From Undaria pinnatifida (Eukaryota; Sar; Phaeophyceae; Laminariales; Alariaceae), in the NCBI GenBank assembly GCA_012845835.1, contig JABAKD010000002.1, forward strand, positions 23,230,518 through 23,294,517: 64,000 nucleotides of DNA. The letters are read 5' to 3'. Under the pieces are notes generated by a model, which did not search any database, had not been told where the DNA came from, and was given only the letters and a program-made list of their open reading frames with translations. The position numbers and the translations under genes were made by a program. Each line of letters begins with the position of its first letter. Within the stretch, counting starts at the first letter, position 1. This document shows positions 1 through 10,095 of the stretch, in pieces.

Positions 1-1027
1 GAAGAACGTTAGAGAGAACGTTACTTACAACATTGCAAGGACGTTACATAGAACGTGGCAGGGTACAGGACAGGCTGTTGTAGAGTACACCTGCCCGTAG
101 CTTGGGCATAGTTCCGTGATCAGGTGAAAAGGCATCCCCCATCTCGATCACTCCTTCCTTCTCCTTCCATTCCGTCTTCCTCCTTCTTTCTCCCTCCCTT
201 CTTCTCCTTTCTACTCCTTTTACTTCTTCTCTTCTCTTGTTTCTTTTCATGTTTTGGCCACGTAAGCGCCACTTTTAAACTCTTGTTTAACCCTTTTACA
301 AATGGAAACCCGTTGTGGGGACAAAATTACTTGGATTTTGTATAGGGAGGGGTTCGAGGGCTCTAAAGGGGTTAAGATCACGGTCTTAACAGACACTTCG
401 GTGCCACCTCTGCAGCTCTTATCACAGAGTCAGAGCCTGGGTACACCTAATTCCTTGAGTCGGGTCGGGTTAGGGGGTGTTCCATCCCCTCACGGGTCGA
501 GTCAGGAGGAATTCAAATCTCACGGGTCGGGCGGGGTGGTCCGACCCGCGAGAAGTGATCTGACCCGTAAAAGACTCTGGAAAATAGGTGCTGATTACAG
601 CATCGGTTAAAAGCGTCCCGGGCTGCTGGGGTAGGGTGTGCGTCTGAATTCTGAGCTTCAGCTACGGTAGAGAATGTTTTCGAACTGCAACGTACCAGGC
701 AAGTAGCTTTGGCATGATACGCGTGTCATACTGCTGAATGTTCCTCCAAGGGCGCATGTGGTGTGCTACAGCACGACGCCACGCCCTGACGGCAGGGGCG
801 AGAGAAAACGACAGCACTACCACGTTACGCGCAGCATGCTTCGTTCACCGGTATATATGGGAGACACATGTCATCACGTGCATGACACATGACACCACAC
901 GAACAACACCTTGCGCAACGACAACCTCGTTACAAGAAAAGACAGCAGACAGGCAATCATATTGTATCATGAGCAGCAGCACCGGCAGCAGCAGCACCGG
1001 CAGCAGCAGCACAAGTCTGCAAGTCAG
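1..1027. other. No recognised gene; short simple repeats
   Basis: I see no supportable gene here. The stretch holds several AACGTTA-like heptamers in the first 60 bases, a pyrimidine-rich tract near 130-245, repeated CACGGGTCG words near 490-560, and an imperfect AGCAGC/CCGGCAG microsatellite at about 968-1013. It could include the 3' part of the minus-strand NUMOD3 gene if that gene is spliced at the possible donor near 1060. Confidence 0.4.
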
Positions 1028-1729
1028 CTAGCCAGGTGCAACGGCATCACCCCCCCTCACCAGAGACAGCGCGGTGGCCTCCCTCCTCTTCCGCGCAGCG
1101 TTGCGCGCCCCCTCCGCTATCTTGCGCCTCGTCTCCTCCGAGTGGCGCCCCCCCTTATTCCACGGCTCCTTCCCCTTATTAGCCGCCGAGATGCGAGCCC
1201 TGCTCGTCGCCGTGTGCGGCCTCCCGCCTGCCTCGGTGAGCGTGACGGTCGTCTCCTCTCCCTCTACGGACTGCAGGATCTCTGTGGACGAGGAGACGTT
1301 CATCCCAACGCCGACGCCGGCGCGTGCGGATAGTGGCGATGCTCTCCCGCCATAGCCTACCGGGAGCGGCTGTGCTGTGACCTGGCAACCGTAGTGCTGG
1401 TGGGTTTGACAACGATGCTGGTCATGTAGTTGACCCCAGAAAGAGATTGCTGGTGGCCTCAAACATGTTCTACTAGAATGGCGATGTGGGGAGCCGCCGC
1501 TGCTGCTACCGTATGCTGAGCCACCTCCGGAGGCAGCGCTGAGTCTGAGGTGATATTGGTTCCGTCTTGAAAAGGGGCAACGCACGGTGGCCGAGGATGG
1601 AGAGGCAGCGAACCCGATGGCACCAGCAGCAGCGGTCGGCCATGGTCGGCCGAGGTGGCCCCATGCGTGCGTAGCAGCACCAGCTGTGGGCATGACGGCC
1701 GTCAAAGCTGCTGCCACCATCAACAGCAT
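1028..1729 (-). CDS. NUMOD3-motif protein with plastid-type presequence
   Basis: The minus-strand reading frame runs to the stop at 1028. I take the Met at 1729 (233 aa) because it opens a classic hydrophobic signal sequence, MLLMVAAALTAVMPTAG, followed by AATHAW. That resembles the signal-peptide cleavage and transit start of heterokont plastid proteins, although the usual Phe is Trp here. The same frame stays open upstream to a Met at 2071, but that extension is not signal-like. Residues about 180-218 match the NUMOD3 DNA-binding motif: ISAANKGKEPWNKG, then HSEETRRKIAEGARNAARKRR. NUMOD3 is known from homing endonucleases and from nucleus-encoded algal and plant organelle proteins; no nuclease domain is visible. 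A plausible splice donor, CTG/GTGAGG near 1060, means the true C-terminus may lie further left. Organelle targeting and nucleic-acid binding are inferred. Confidence 0.55.
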   Translation of the reverse strand: MLLMVAAALTAVMPTAGAATHAWGHLGRPWPTAAAGAIGFAASPSSATVRCPFSRRNQYHLRLSAASGGGSAYGSSSGGSPHRHSSRTCLRPPAISFWGQLHDQHRCQTHQHYGCQVTAQPLPVGYGGRASPLSARAGVGVGMNVSSSTEILQSVEGEETTVTLTEAGGRPHTATSRARISAANKGKEPWNKGGRHSEETRRKIAEGARNAARKRREATALSLVRGGDAVAPG

Positions 1730-2244
1730 TCCGGTGCGCCACCGCCAAGTCCAGCATGGGTAATCTGTTCGGGGGCCATGGCAGGGGTCGTCGATGGCCT
1801 TGGGCCTGTGCAGTCCCATGGTCTTCGCCAAGGGTAATTGAATCACCTCACGCAGAGAGCATGTGTTGTTTTCTTTGGTTTTTCTGACAGGGGAGTTGCA
1901 CTTCAATCGTAGGCGTGTTTTTGAAGGGACTGTTAGACCGATCCAAGTCCGTCCATTTGCGCAACCCTCCCAGGTTCCCTCGCGTGCACTCTGCCACCAG
2001 CTCGTCTGAACATCTCCATCCGCCAAACCGCTACACTCTTGTTTTTTGAGTGAAGTGACGCTGAGTAACACGGAGATTTTTCGTCTTCGTTGAGGAGCAA
2101 TCTGTCTTTAGGTTCCTAGGTCACCTTGTTTGATATTCCCTCTCGACTGAACACGAGGAGAACTCGCCTGGGGCCTGGGGCAATCGAACGATCATTGCTA
2201 CAACCACGCGTGGCCGGTCGTGAGGACCCAGAGGAGCGTATCCC
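1730..2244. promoter_or_regulatory. Divergent intergenic region, probable shared promoter
   Basis: This lies between the signal-peptide start of the minus-strand NUMOD3 gene and the ATG of the plus-strand hydroxylase gene. It must hold both promoters if both starts are right. I see no clear TATA element. If the NUMOD3 gene instead starts at 2071, the shared space shrinks to about 170 bp. Confidence 0.3.
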
Positions 2245-2988
2245 ATGAAAAACGTGTCGCCCGAAGCTGAAGCTGGTCCGCATGATGAAGGGACGCTCGG
2301 CCAGGAGCAGCAACATCGGCGATCCCAATCGGTCACCTCGGCCCTCGCTGTACCTCCTCAGCCTGCTGGAGTAGCTCCGCCTCCACCGCCGCCGACGCAA
2401 CCGCAGCAGCAGCAGCAGCAGGAGCCTCAGCCGGCGCCAATGGCAACACCATCGACACCGCAGACAATACGCTCGGCCGGTACTACTCTTCACAGTAACA
2501 GGCAAAGAAGATCACCCACACAAGCAAGAGTAGCAGCAGCAGCGGTAGAATCGAGAGCTCCAGTACTACCACACAACTTACTTGAGACTGGCGAAGACCG
2601 CAAGGCAGAGGACACCGAACACTTCCCTGCTGCTGCTGCTGCTGCTGCTGCCGCCGCCGCCGCCGCCGCCGCTGATGCCCCTACTGCTGCTTATGCCGCC
2701 ACCCCCCCGACACATGAGTACAACATCACCGGAAAGTTGGTTCCGGTATCGCGATCGGCGAAGGTTGGGGCTACGGTCGGGGCGGGAGGTGGAGACGCGG
2801 AAGAACCGCGAAAAGACACCAACAAGGAGGACGAGACTCGCAACTTCTACGAGTGGAGAGATGTGTTCCCCGAGCTGGAAGCTCTGGAGAGCGGTCTGCC
2901 GGAGATAATGGCGGAGTGCTTGCAGGTGGCGTCATGGAAAGCCTGGCCGGAGAAGCACTACGAGGAGGGGGGCGGGCAAGATTGGAAG
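2245..2988 (+). CDS. Hydroxylase exon 1
   Basis: This exon has 248 codons from ATG 2245 and ends AAG at 2988, before GTGAGA. It encodes the Gln/Pro- and Ala-rich N-terminus and the first domain motifs (FYEWRDVFPELEALE, WPEKHY, QDWK). The CAG and GCN runs at 2407-2422 and 2634-2675 are likely to vary in length. The frame could extend upstream; this ATG is chosen as the first Met after the divergent intergenic region. Confidence 0.75.
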
Positions 2989-5900
2989 GTGAGAGGAGGT
3001 GCAGGATGGAGGATGCAGGGTGCGGTTGGCTTCAGCAGCAAAGCACGGCGTGCTGTGCTGGAGACTGTTCCAGTGCTTTGAGACTGCTGTTGCAGCCCTA
3101 CCAGGTGTATCATATCACTGCCTGGAAATGCAAGGACCGTTCGGTAATCACAGTAGTCGAAAATTGGTCATTATATTTACGGACGGATTGGTACCAGGTA
3201 CTTCTGCTGTGTGACATCAGTTTCCAGGTATCGACCGGTATGCCTGTGGTGGACATATATTTGAAACTTGAATGTAAAATGCACACAACTGCTGTATATA
3301 TGTATTGTACTGCTGTATGCGTATCAGCATCATGGCTATATCGTTGAAGGTGGTCGACGGCACGGTTTCTGCGCTTGGCGGACAGCCATCAAGGATAGCC
3401 GTCAAGGACAACCGTCAAGGAAATCCTGATACGTGAAATAATATTTTTGCTGTTGTTGTTCTCACATTGACTCGCATAATCAAGTCCGTGGTCACGGGAC
3501 AGGCTCCAGTCACTCTGGAGCTGAGGAATACCCCAGGGAAAAAAACACAATCAAACCAAAGGTGGTCCACTCATATATCCCAGCTGACGCAATTAATATA
3601 TGCTTGTCCAAGACGACCTTTGACGGATCAAAACTGGACAGTCAACCTACATTTAATGTGTTGTGGTGGTCGGTGTGCGTTTTGACATGCGGCGAAATGT
3701 CATGGCGACGACACTGGTGGTTGGAGGTTGCCGGCGCAGTCGAGACGGGCGCGGGTGCCGCGCTGTGGGTTGTGGGCTGTGGATATCGACAGCGCCAGTC
3801 TGTATACCCCTCTTGCTGTCACAACGTACCGGTGGTATTTTTTTTTGCACAGCAGCAGTGGTACATACGTCTTACCGCCGTACAATGTACCACGTGCCTA
3901 TGAATACCTTGTATTTATGTATTTATACCATTGTTTGGTACCTGAATATACGCGCTGGTATACTGGGTCTCGACCAGAAAGAACGGGCTTGCTGTACAGG
4001 CAGTACGTGCTTATAGAATGCAAGGTAGGTTAGTGCTTCAGTATTGTACAGTAATCTTGGCTGACGATTCCGATGCATCTTCCTGCTCTGGACACTAGTC
4101 CTGCCCGAGAGCTGTGCTGTCGAGAACCGCACGCGTCGACAACGCCACAAGCGTTGTTGCTGTTTTTTTTTCACAATTTTTTTATGATGGAAATAGCATG
4201 GGACGTGAGCCTCAAAACTGCATCACAATATCAATTAGTGAATCAATCAAATCGTGGTTTCTCTACGAAAGCAACGAACGGCTATAATTGTTGGTGTGGT
4301 AGAGAATACCAGGTAGTACAGACCGTTGTTGAATCCGTTCGGTCAGCCTGATTTGTGGTTTATCCGCGGTTTCCTCGCTTACGCTGTTATCTTTGAGGTT
4401 CGACCACGCTTTAGACGCGCGTCAAGACGTGTGTGTTCTTCTCATTTACTTGATGCTTCCACGCATCGAGATCCAGCTAAACCAGAGGCAGGTCAAGCGG
4501 TGCTACACCATAATATTCTTCAGATATTTAACATAGTGTCGCTGTGGTTTATCCGTGGTTTCTTTGCTTACGCTGTTGTCTTTGAGGTTCGACCACTCTT
4601 AAGACGCGCGTCAAGACGTGTGTTTTCTTCCCATTTTACTTGATGCTTCCACGCATAGAGATCCAGCTAAACCAGGGGCAGGTCAAGCGGTGCTACTCCA
4701 TAATATTCTTCAGATTTTCAACAGAGTGTCGCACTCAACGAATATACTGCTTTGGACAGAATTATCAGGACCGATTTGGTATTCACTTTATATCTCATCT
4801 ACCCCTACATTTCCGCCCAGAATGTATGTATAAAATGCAGAGTATCGTTCGCAGCGGTTCCGGCTCTGGTTGAGACCTGTCGGTGGCGATAGTATCGCGC
4901 CTTGGGAGTGATACGAAGCCAGCGTGTCAGAGCGTATATCGTACCAGGTACCACTTTGGACCGAACTGTAAGGCACTCTGGACCGAAATGTAAGGACCGT
5001 CGAGACACTCGTATTAGTACTCAAACGGCCCTTTCTTTAACGTCTAGAGCGATGTTCACCTGGCGTCTTGGAAGCGTGTTGGTGTATCGTGGGTTGTGGG
5101 GACACGCTGCCGACGGTGTGGGTACCTGCTCTCTGGCTGTCGAAACGAACTCGAATTCTCCCGCCCCCAAGGCTCCTCGTAGAACAGCCTCCTTATCTTT
5201 CGATCCGCCCCCTCCCAATCCCATCGCACACGCCTTCCCTCTTGTGTGAAATCTGGGACTCCTCCCCTCCCCTCGTCTCGCGGTTTGGGCCGTGGGCGGC
5301 CGCGCCCAACAATGGGTTGCATTTCGCGCGTTTGGCTTTAGGTCTTCCCGTTCGTGCACACGTTCCCCGCGTACGATGAGTCCCGCCGAACGTGGGTGGA
5401 GAGCAGCTGCGAGCGCTGCCCAAAAACGGCGGCGATATTGCGCCGCCTGCCCAACATCCGGACGGCGCTCTTCTCTCGCCTGGGAGGCGGTTCTCGTATA
5501 TCCGGACACCGGGGATGGGCGGACCTCGCGAACCACGTCCTGCGGTGCCACTTGTCGATCAAGGTGCCTTCGGACGGCATGTGCGGTCTGTGGGTGGAAA
5601 GCGAGGTGCGTGGATGTTAAGATTTTTCCATTTTTTTTTCGAGGATGTGTTGAGTAAAGTTTACAAGGTTTTTCTTTGTCCGCCACGATTTTTTCAGGGG
5701 AGAGCAAACAAAATCGGCGCTGTAGATATAACGGGATCGAGGCAGGTAGTGGGTATAGTTGTCGTGTGTTTGTTTCGCGTCTGAAAGCTAGTTTTTTTTC
5801 GCCCCCTTGGTATCCGCCGCCAGTAGTGTTTACGACTTGGCCCACCTTCGACAAACTGGTTGATATTACAGCAGGATTATTCCGAGAAACTTCCCAGGCG

Positions 5901-7241
5901 GTTGGGGTCAGGTTTAGGATTTTGAGACAGTTTTAGTGAAACATTTTACCTGCGGGAAATCGTAAGCAAGGCCCGCCGCCGCCGCGGCCGCTCGCACGAA
6001 GCCAGCGACCGACGCGGGGAAAGGATGTGCTGAATGTGTGTTTTATTTTCGCCCGCTGCTCCTCGTCGTCTACGGCCGGTCCGCCCTGGTCGGTGGGGGC
6101 GAGGGCCGCAAAAGAGTTCCCCGCCAGTGCGGGAGTCGGTTCCTCCGGAGAGGGCGATGCCTTGCGGGCTTTCCCGCGGCTCTTTTTTGAGCGAGCTCCT
6201 GAGCGTGGCATGTTCTCTGCTTCTATTTTTTTCCCGACAACAACTTTATATAGGGTTTTATATAGGTTGTTCCGACGGTGGTCACCACTATGGAACCTGG
6301 TCTCTCACGGGGTCCCGGAGTCGAAGTGGTGAGGGTGGTCCCGGAGGTCTGGTACTCGTCGCGGATGGTCGGTAGTCGGAGCGGAGAGGTCGTCGCAGAG
6401 CTGAAGTCGAAGCGGAGAGGGCGTCGCGGTGCTGAGGTCCCTTGACGATCGTTCTCAACAGCGAACGCGACTGATAACCTTTCTTTCTTATATGTAGCAA
6501 GGAGATGCTAAGCCAGAGCTAGAGTGACGGTGGGCATATGCCCTTCGTCATGCGGCGGGATCATCTTTCGGTGGCTGACCTTCCGGGGACGGGTCAACGC
6601 CGTCTATGACGGGTGACGCCGTTCGCGACCCGGGATCGTGTATTGCCTGACCGGTGACGTGTCCTCTCGCGCATGCGTGTACGCGATCTACGATAGGTAT
6701 CTACGACCCTGTCTTCCACATATGTGTACTATTCCCGCACGGGAAGAGGCTACGAGTCAGTTTTTCTTTCTCGGTTTTGTCTCATCGCCTATCATGCAAG
6801 ATGGGTGTTGTTGAAAGCGTTCGGGGTTTGCCTACTGTGTATGGCCCACTAGACAGGAGGCGGGAACCAACCACACGGTTTGCCGTCGAGCATACGAGAG
6901 TTGCTCCAGCTATGATGCAGATATAGGTGAGTTCTCCGTCGAACAGCTGTAGTAGCTGTCGCCGAAATAGCGGACGCACCGCACCGGCCTCTCGTTCCTT
7001 TTCCTGGCCTTCGAAAACTCCCCAAGTCGCTACTGGTGCTCTACTGCCACAGGTGCGGCGACACGTTGAAGGCGAGATCATCGTGTTCGACGACAGCAAG
7101 CTACACAAGGCGTTCAACGAGTGCACGGAGGAAAGGCTGGTCTTGATTGTCGACTTGCTCCGGCCTCCGAGCGTTCCTCTGGGGACCGCCGACGGGGAGC
7201 ACACGCCGGAGCTAGACGCTTTCATCGACGCGTTCCGATGA
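2245..7241 (+). CDS. Aspartyl/asparaginyl beta-hydroxylase-like 2OG-Fe(II) dioxygenase (3 exons)
   Basis: Three exons join in phase 0 to give about 398 aa: 2245-2988, 5342-5605 and 7053-7241. Boundaries are GT-AG (AAG/GTGAGA; TTTAG/GTCTTC; GAG/GTGCGT; CACAG/GTGCGG). The first 200 residues are disordered: Gln/Pro-rich, then a poly-Ala run. The catalytic domain (about 203-398) shows the family's course: FPELEALE, WPEKHY, DWK/VFPFVHTFP, SGHRGWADLANHVLRCHLSI, FDDSKLHKAFN, ERLVLIVDLLRP. The probable iron ligands are His304 and His354 and the 2-oxoglutarate Arg is Arg364. The His-to-Arg spacing of 10 is as in the animal enzyme, which uses only two His ligands. The family hydroxylates Asp/Asn beta-carbons of protein substrates; the substrate here is unknown. 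No transmembrane segment is visible, unlike the ER-anchored animal enzyme. Both introns carry repeat insertions. Confidence 0.88.
3446..3604 (-). repeat. SINE-like repeat R2 with (AAC)n tail, in intron 1
   Basis: Read on the minus strand this matches 48046-48178 and 62570-62695. The shared core runs from GTGGACCACCTTTGG through GGTATTCCTCAG, a CTCCAG/CTGGAG hairpin and GTGACCACGGACTTG to GAGAACAACAACAGC. A 3' (AAC)n-like tail in all three copies suggests retroposition. No clear polymerase III boxes are seen. Confidence 0.6.
4354..4731 (+). repeat. 189-bp tandem duplication in intron 1
   Basis: Two adjacent copies (4354-4542 and 4543-4731) start TGTGGTTTATCCG and end GTGTCG. They differ by scattered substitutions and 1-bp indels, so the duplication is not recent. 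It lies inside the first intron of the hydroxylase gene. I see no coding function. Confidence 0.85.
5342..5605 (+). CDS. Hydroxylase exon 2
   Basis: This exon has 88 codons with flanking AG at 5340-5341 and GT at 5606-5607. It encodes VFPFVHTFPAYDES, a helical stretch, SGHRGWADLANHVLRCHL (first iron His) and CGLWVESE. The join to exon 1 (DWK/VFPF) and to exon 3 (SE/VRRHVEGE) restores the family motif order without a gap. Confidence 0.88.
5933..6211 (-). CDS. Small basic ORF in intron 2, retroelement ORF1-like start
   Basis: The frame encodes 92 aa starting MPRSGARSKKSRGKARKAS and containing GNSFAALA, a phrase common near the start of retrotransposon Gag/ORF1 proteins. Two TATATAAA words lie about 30-45 bp upstream on the minus strand (6247-6269). 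It is antisense inside hydroxylase intron 2. I find no following RT domain, so it may be a 5' truncated or relic element, or a small host gene. Confidence 0.3.
   Translation of the reverse strand: MPRSGARSKKSRGKARKASPSPEEPTPALAGNSFAALAPTDQGGPAVDDEEQRAKIKHTFSTSFPRVGRWLRASGRGGGGPCLRFPAGKMFH
7053..7241 (+). CDS. Hydroxylase exon 3
   Basis: This exon has 62 codons plus TGA at 7239-7241. The acceptor is CACAG at 7048-7052. It encodes VRRHVEGEIIVFDDSKLH (second iron His), ERLVLIVDLLRP (2OG-binding Arg) and the C-terminal tail ending DAFIDAFR. Confidence 0.88.
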   Translation: MRRHVEGEIIVFDDSKLHKAFNECTEERLVLIVDLLRPPSVPLGTADGEHTPELDAFIDAFR

Positions 7242-8759
7242 AAATCGACAACCCCCCTCCCTCCCGCCAACCCACCAACACCACCTGCCCATCGTCCCAC
7301 CCACACATTCTCATCTCCGACGATATTTATCGATTTCGATGTCGAGTTGGTAGTTGTCACCTCGTATCTGCACGGTAGTCCCGTGAGAGTTGGTGTGGTA
7401 TGTTATACACGAAACAAAGCGAATGGTACGCTGCTGAAACACGCTTTTCAGCAGGGCCTTCTAACGCCCTTTTTTGTGTACTGTTTTCTTGCCGGCGCTG
7501 TGTCGCCGCGCTCGCGTGCCTTGGGCACGGTAGCATAGAATCACGAACTTGTGTGTTTTTGACAGGTGGCAATTTGGCACGGCCGGACAACAAGCAAGGT
7601 TATGTGTTCTGCGTGATGTGGCAGTATATACTTCGAAGTATACCTGGTATGCCGTTGTGGATACCTATTTATTTGTTCGTCGTTGTTCGTTGTCTGCGAC
7701 GGTTTGCGAAGGATGCCGGTTTCTGTGCTCCAGAGAAGCTGTAAGTGAGGCCAGGCCGCATTGCTTGCGGTTGACCCGTGTACGATAATGATTGATGGAG
7801 CTGGTCGGGTTGGATTGTCTTCAGCCAGATTTGAGTTTGGTTCGCAGTCGCATAAAACGAGCCGTCACTAATTTTTCATTTTTTTTCATTTTTTTTTGTT
7901 GAATAGTACACCCGACCTAAGAATTGCGAAGGAAGGCGAACTAGTGTTTGTATTTGTCTGTTCATGATCAAAACAGTGTGTTTGTATTTTGCTGTTTAGT
8001 ATCAGAACAGTGTATTTCGCTGTTTATTGCCAAAACAGTGTATTTTGCCGTTTATTTGGACATGTTTGGCGATTTTGTTTTTAACGCTGTTATCCGTTTT
8101 CGGTAACGAGAGGACTGCAGCTACGCATCATACGGTGGTCTGGAGCTACCGACATTTGGTGCCCGCAGGCAAGGTGGCTGCAAAATTCAATACGTTGCTT
8201 CAACCCACGTTTGTCTGTTGAAGGTCGGGGTGGATCTCTGTTCGAGATGCCGCTTTGGTTTGCTGGCGAATTAAAGCTCCTCCGTCTCGGGAGCAGCACT
8301 GTGGTTCCGTTGCGTTTGCGCCTATCATACCCTTGCGTGATTTTGTGTTTGGTCGTAAACGAACACACACAAGTTGGACGGCACTTATCCCTGCGTTGGT
8401 TGCGTGGTATTGGTACCAGGTATTGAAATAGCCGTCGCCCCTTTGTTTGGGTTGGCTGGGCAAGTTGCGTGGTGTGCGAGCAGTTTCAATGTAAGCCGCA
8501 CTTACGACTTTTGGGTGTGGCTTCCCGCCGTCTACGAAGGAAGGCTCCACGGTGGGAATGTGGGTGACAGGAGTAGAAACAGACCCTTTATTTTCGCCCA
8601 AGATGCCTCTGGGTCAAGTTAAGAGTGCGAAGAAATGTACGCTACACGGCATTTATTGGTTGCAAACGCCGGGGCTTTTTGACCCATGATTTTTCTATCC
8701 CGCACAAATTCCAAGTGGTTTGTCGTCAAAAATGGGGGAGGGGGGTACTCATTCGTTGC
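7242..8759. other. No gene recognised; short minisatellite at 7968-8056
   Basis: This is the downstream flank of the hydroxylase gene. Around 7968-8056 three imperfect copies of about 28-35 bp share AAACAGTGTATTTTGC and GTTTAT. No open frame in the rest shows a motif I know. Confidence 0.45.
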
Positions 8760-9174
8760 TGGCCTTCTTGGCATTTTTTATTGACCACGCATTCCTTTCG
8801 AGATGGAGCACCTTTTCCTACTCCTAATAGACACCTCCGACATTTGGGCGCTCATAACGTTTCGCCACGCATAACACCAAAACGTCTTGCTTAGTTTTTT
8901 ATCTCCTTCCTGATTGGTCGTCTGTGGCCACCATCTGTCTCCTACTACTGCTGTAGACTAATATATGGCGGTCACTTTCTCGCTACTATCTAGCCTACCA
9001 AACGTTGCCATGTCACATTAAATTGTCAGTGTTCCTCATCTCTGTCGCATCCCGTTCCTTCTTGTATAGTTCGCATTCTCCAACTATGTGAGATCTACCC
9101 TCGTCTGCATTTCCCCAAGGGCACCTCTGTGCGGCTTCGTCCCTACTGGTATACTTATACGCAGCAAATAAAAT
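8760..9174 (-). pseudogene. LINE ORF2 C-terminal fragment
   Basis: The minus strand encodes RCPWGNADEGRSHIVGECE followed by LYKKERD. Broken frames continue with GAPSRKECVVNKKCQEGQQ-like residues toward 8760. This matches the C-terminal Cys-rich end of the LINE seen at 28560-29458 (MCPCGTT, RTHIVGECEIYKEE, GAPSRKG). Only the 3' end survives, as expected of 5'-truncated LINE insertions. It abuts an R1 fragment at 9175. Confidence 0.65.
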
Positions 9175-9254
9175 AAAATACACTCCAACTGTGAGATGGA
9201 AGATTTCGTCGAAACTCACCGCAAGCTGTGTGTGATACTCTGTTGATTGTCCTC
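9175..9254 (-). repeat. R1 repeat fragment
   Basis: The words ACACTCCAACTGTGAG, AAGATTTCGTCGAAACTCA and GCAAGCTGTGTGTGATACTC match one end of the R1 repeat at 36400-36465, 55725-55795 and 63685-63745. It lies directly between the LINE fragment and the gypsy-family LTR. Confidence 0.65.
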
Positions 9255-9283
9255 ATGAACATGACGGTTATGACCCATCTCAT

Positions 9284-10047
9284 GTGGTGAGATTGGGAAT
9301 TTACTAGGAATTAGTATAGAAAAAGGTTCATTTGTGATGAGACTGGAGACAGAAGGTTTCAATTAAGAAGAATTGGATGTTTGATTAGGGAAAATGCAAA
9401 TTCTTCATGAGCAACAATTCCGGTTATCCTCTTTGTTCAGTTGTTTTATGACGGAGTTTTAGTTCAGGAGGAATCACAGGTTTTACCGAATTAAGACAGG
9501 AAGAGATTAATTATAAACTGAGAGGAACCAACGGGAAAATGTACACTAAAACTCAGTAGTTTGGTGATATTTTCATGGGTTATTGATTGCACAGAGAAAA
9601 TAGGATAATCTCAAAGAGAGGAAAAGAAGAAAAGACAAGTGTCAGTTGGAGACGAAAGTAGCAAGGCTAGACAGAGCAAGGACAGAGGAGTCACGGGAAG
9701 CTTAAGAAGAAGTGAGTCTTTGCTAGTGAAGGTAGTCTATGTAGGCGTTAAGTAACAGTTATCTGAGGAGAGCCTGCTTTTCCTACAGGTACTGTTGAAG
9801 TACTGCTGTTGTTGTTGAAAATAGGAAGAGTTATGTAGCAATTTGGAGCAAAATGAGCAAGGAAAACGAGCCACATCGGATCAGTCTCGTCATTTCCCTG
9901 CTCTCAACCATTGCTGTAGGGACACTGAAAAAAGTTAATTTTCCTTGATCTTGAGCCACTGTACCGACACCACGAACATCCAGCATCAGCAACCAGTACA
10001 CATATCAGCATCAACGAAGGCGTCAGCGAATACTCCATCTCCTTTCA
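9284..10047 (+). repeat. Gypsy-family LTR (left arm)
   Basis: It begins TGTGGTGAGATTGGG and I end it at CCTTTCA (10047), two bases before a tRNA-complement-like word. The start is secure, because the mirror copy at 15807 is preceded by a polypurine tract. The end is inferred from CA plus the primer-site-like GGCGTCGTCGAGCAG. Confidence 0.6.
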
Positions 10048-10049
10048 GC

Positions 10050-10064
10050 GGCGTCGTCGAGCAG
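10050..10064 (+). promoter_or_regulatory. Putative primer binding site
   Basis: GGCGTCGTCGAGCAG resembles the primer sites of the TRIM elements in this window (TGGCGTCGTCGGCAGGAC at 53646, TGGCGTCGACGGCAGGAC at 50373 and 33589). It lies just after the proposed LTR end and 32 bp before the gag ATG. The leading T is missing, so the assignment is tentative. Confidence 0.4.
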
Positions 10065-10095
10065 TTCTGTGTCCTTTTAGGTTCATCGGGAAAAT

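Noticed and set aside
3562-4174. Small overlapping ORFs in intron 1
   Set aside because: They overlap in several frames on both strands with no motif and lie inside an intron supported by domain continuity across the splice.
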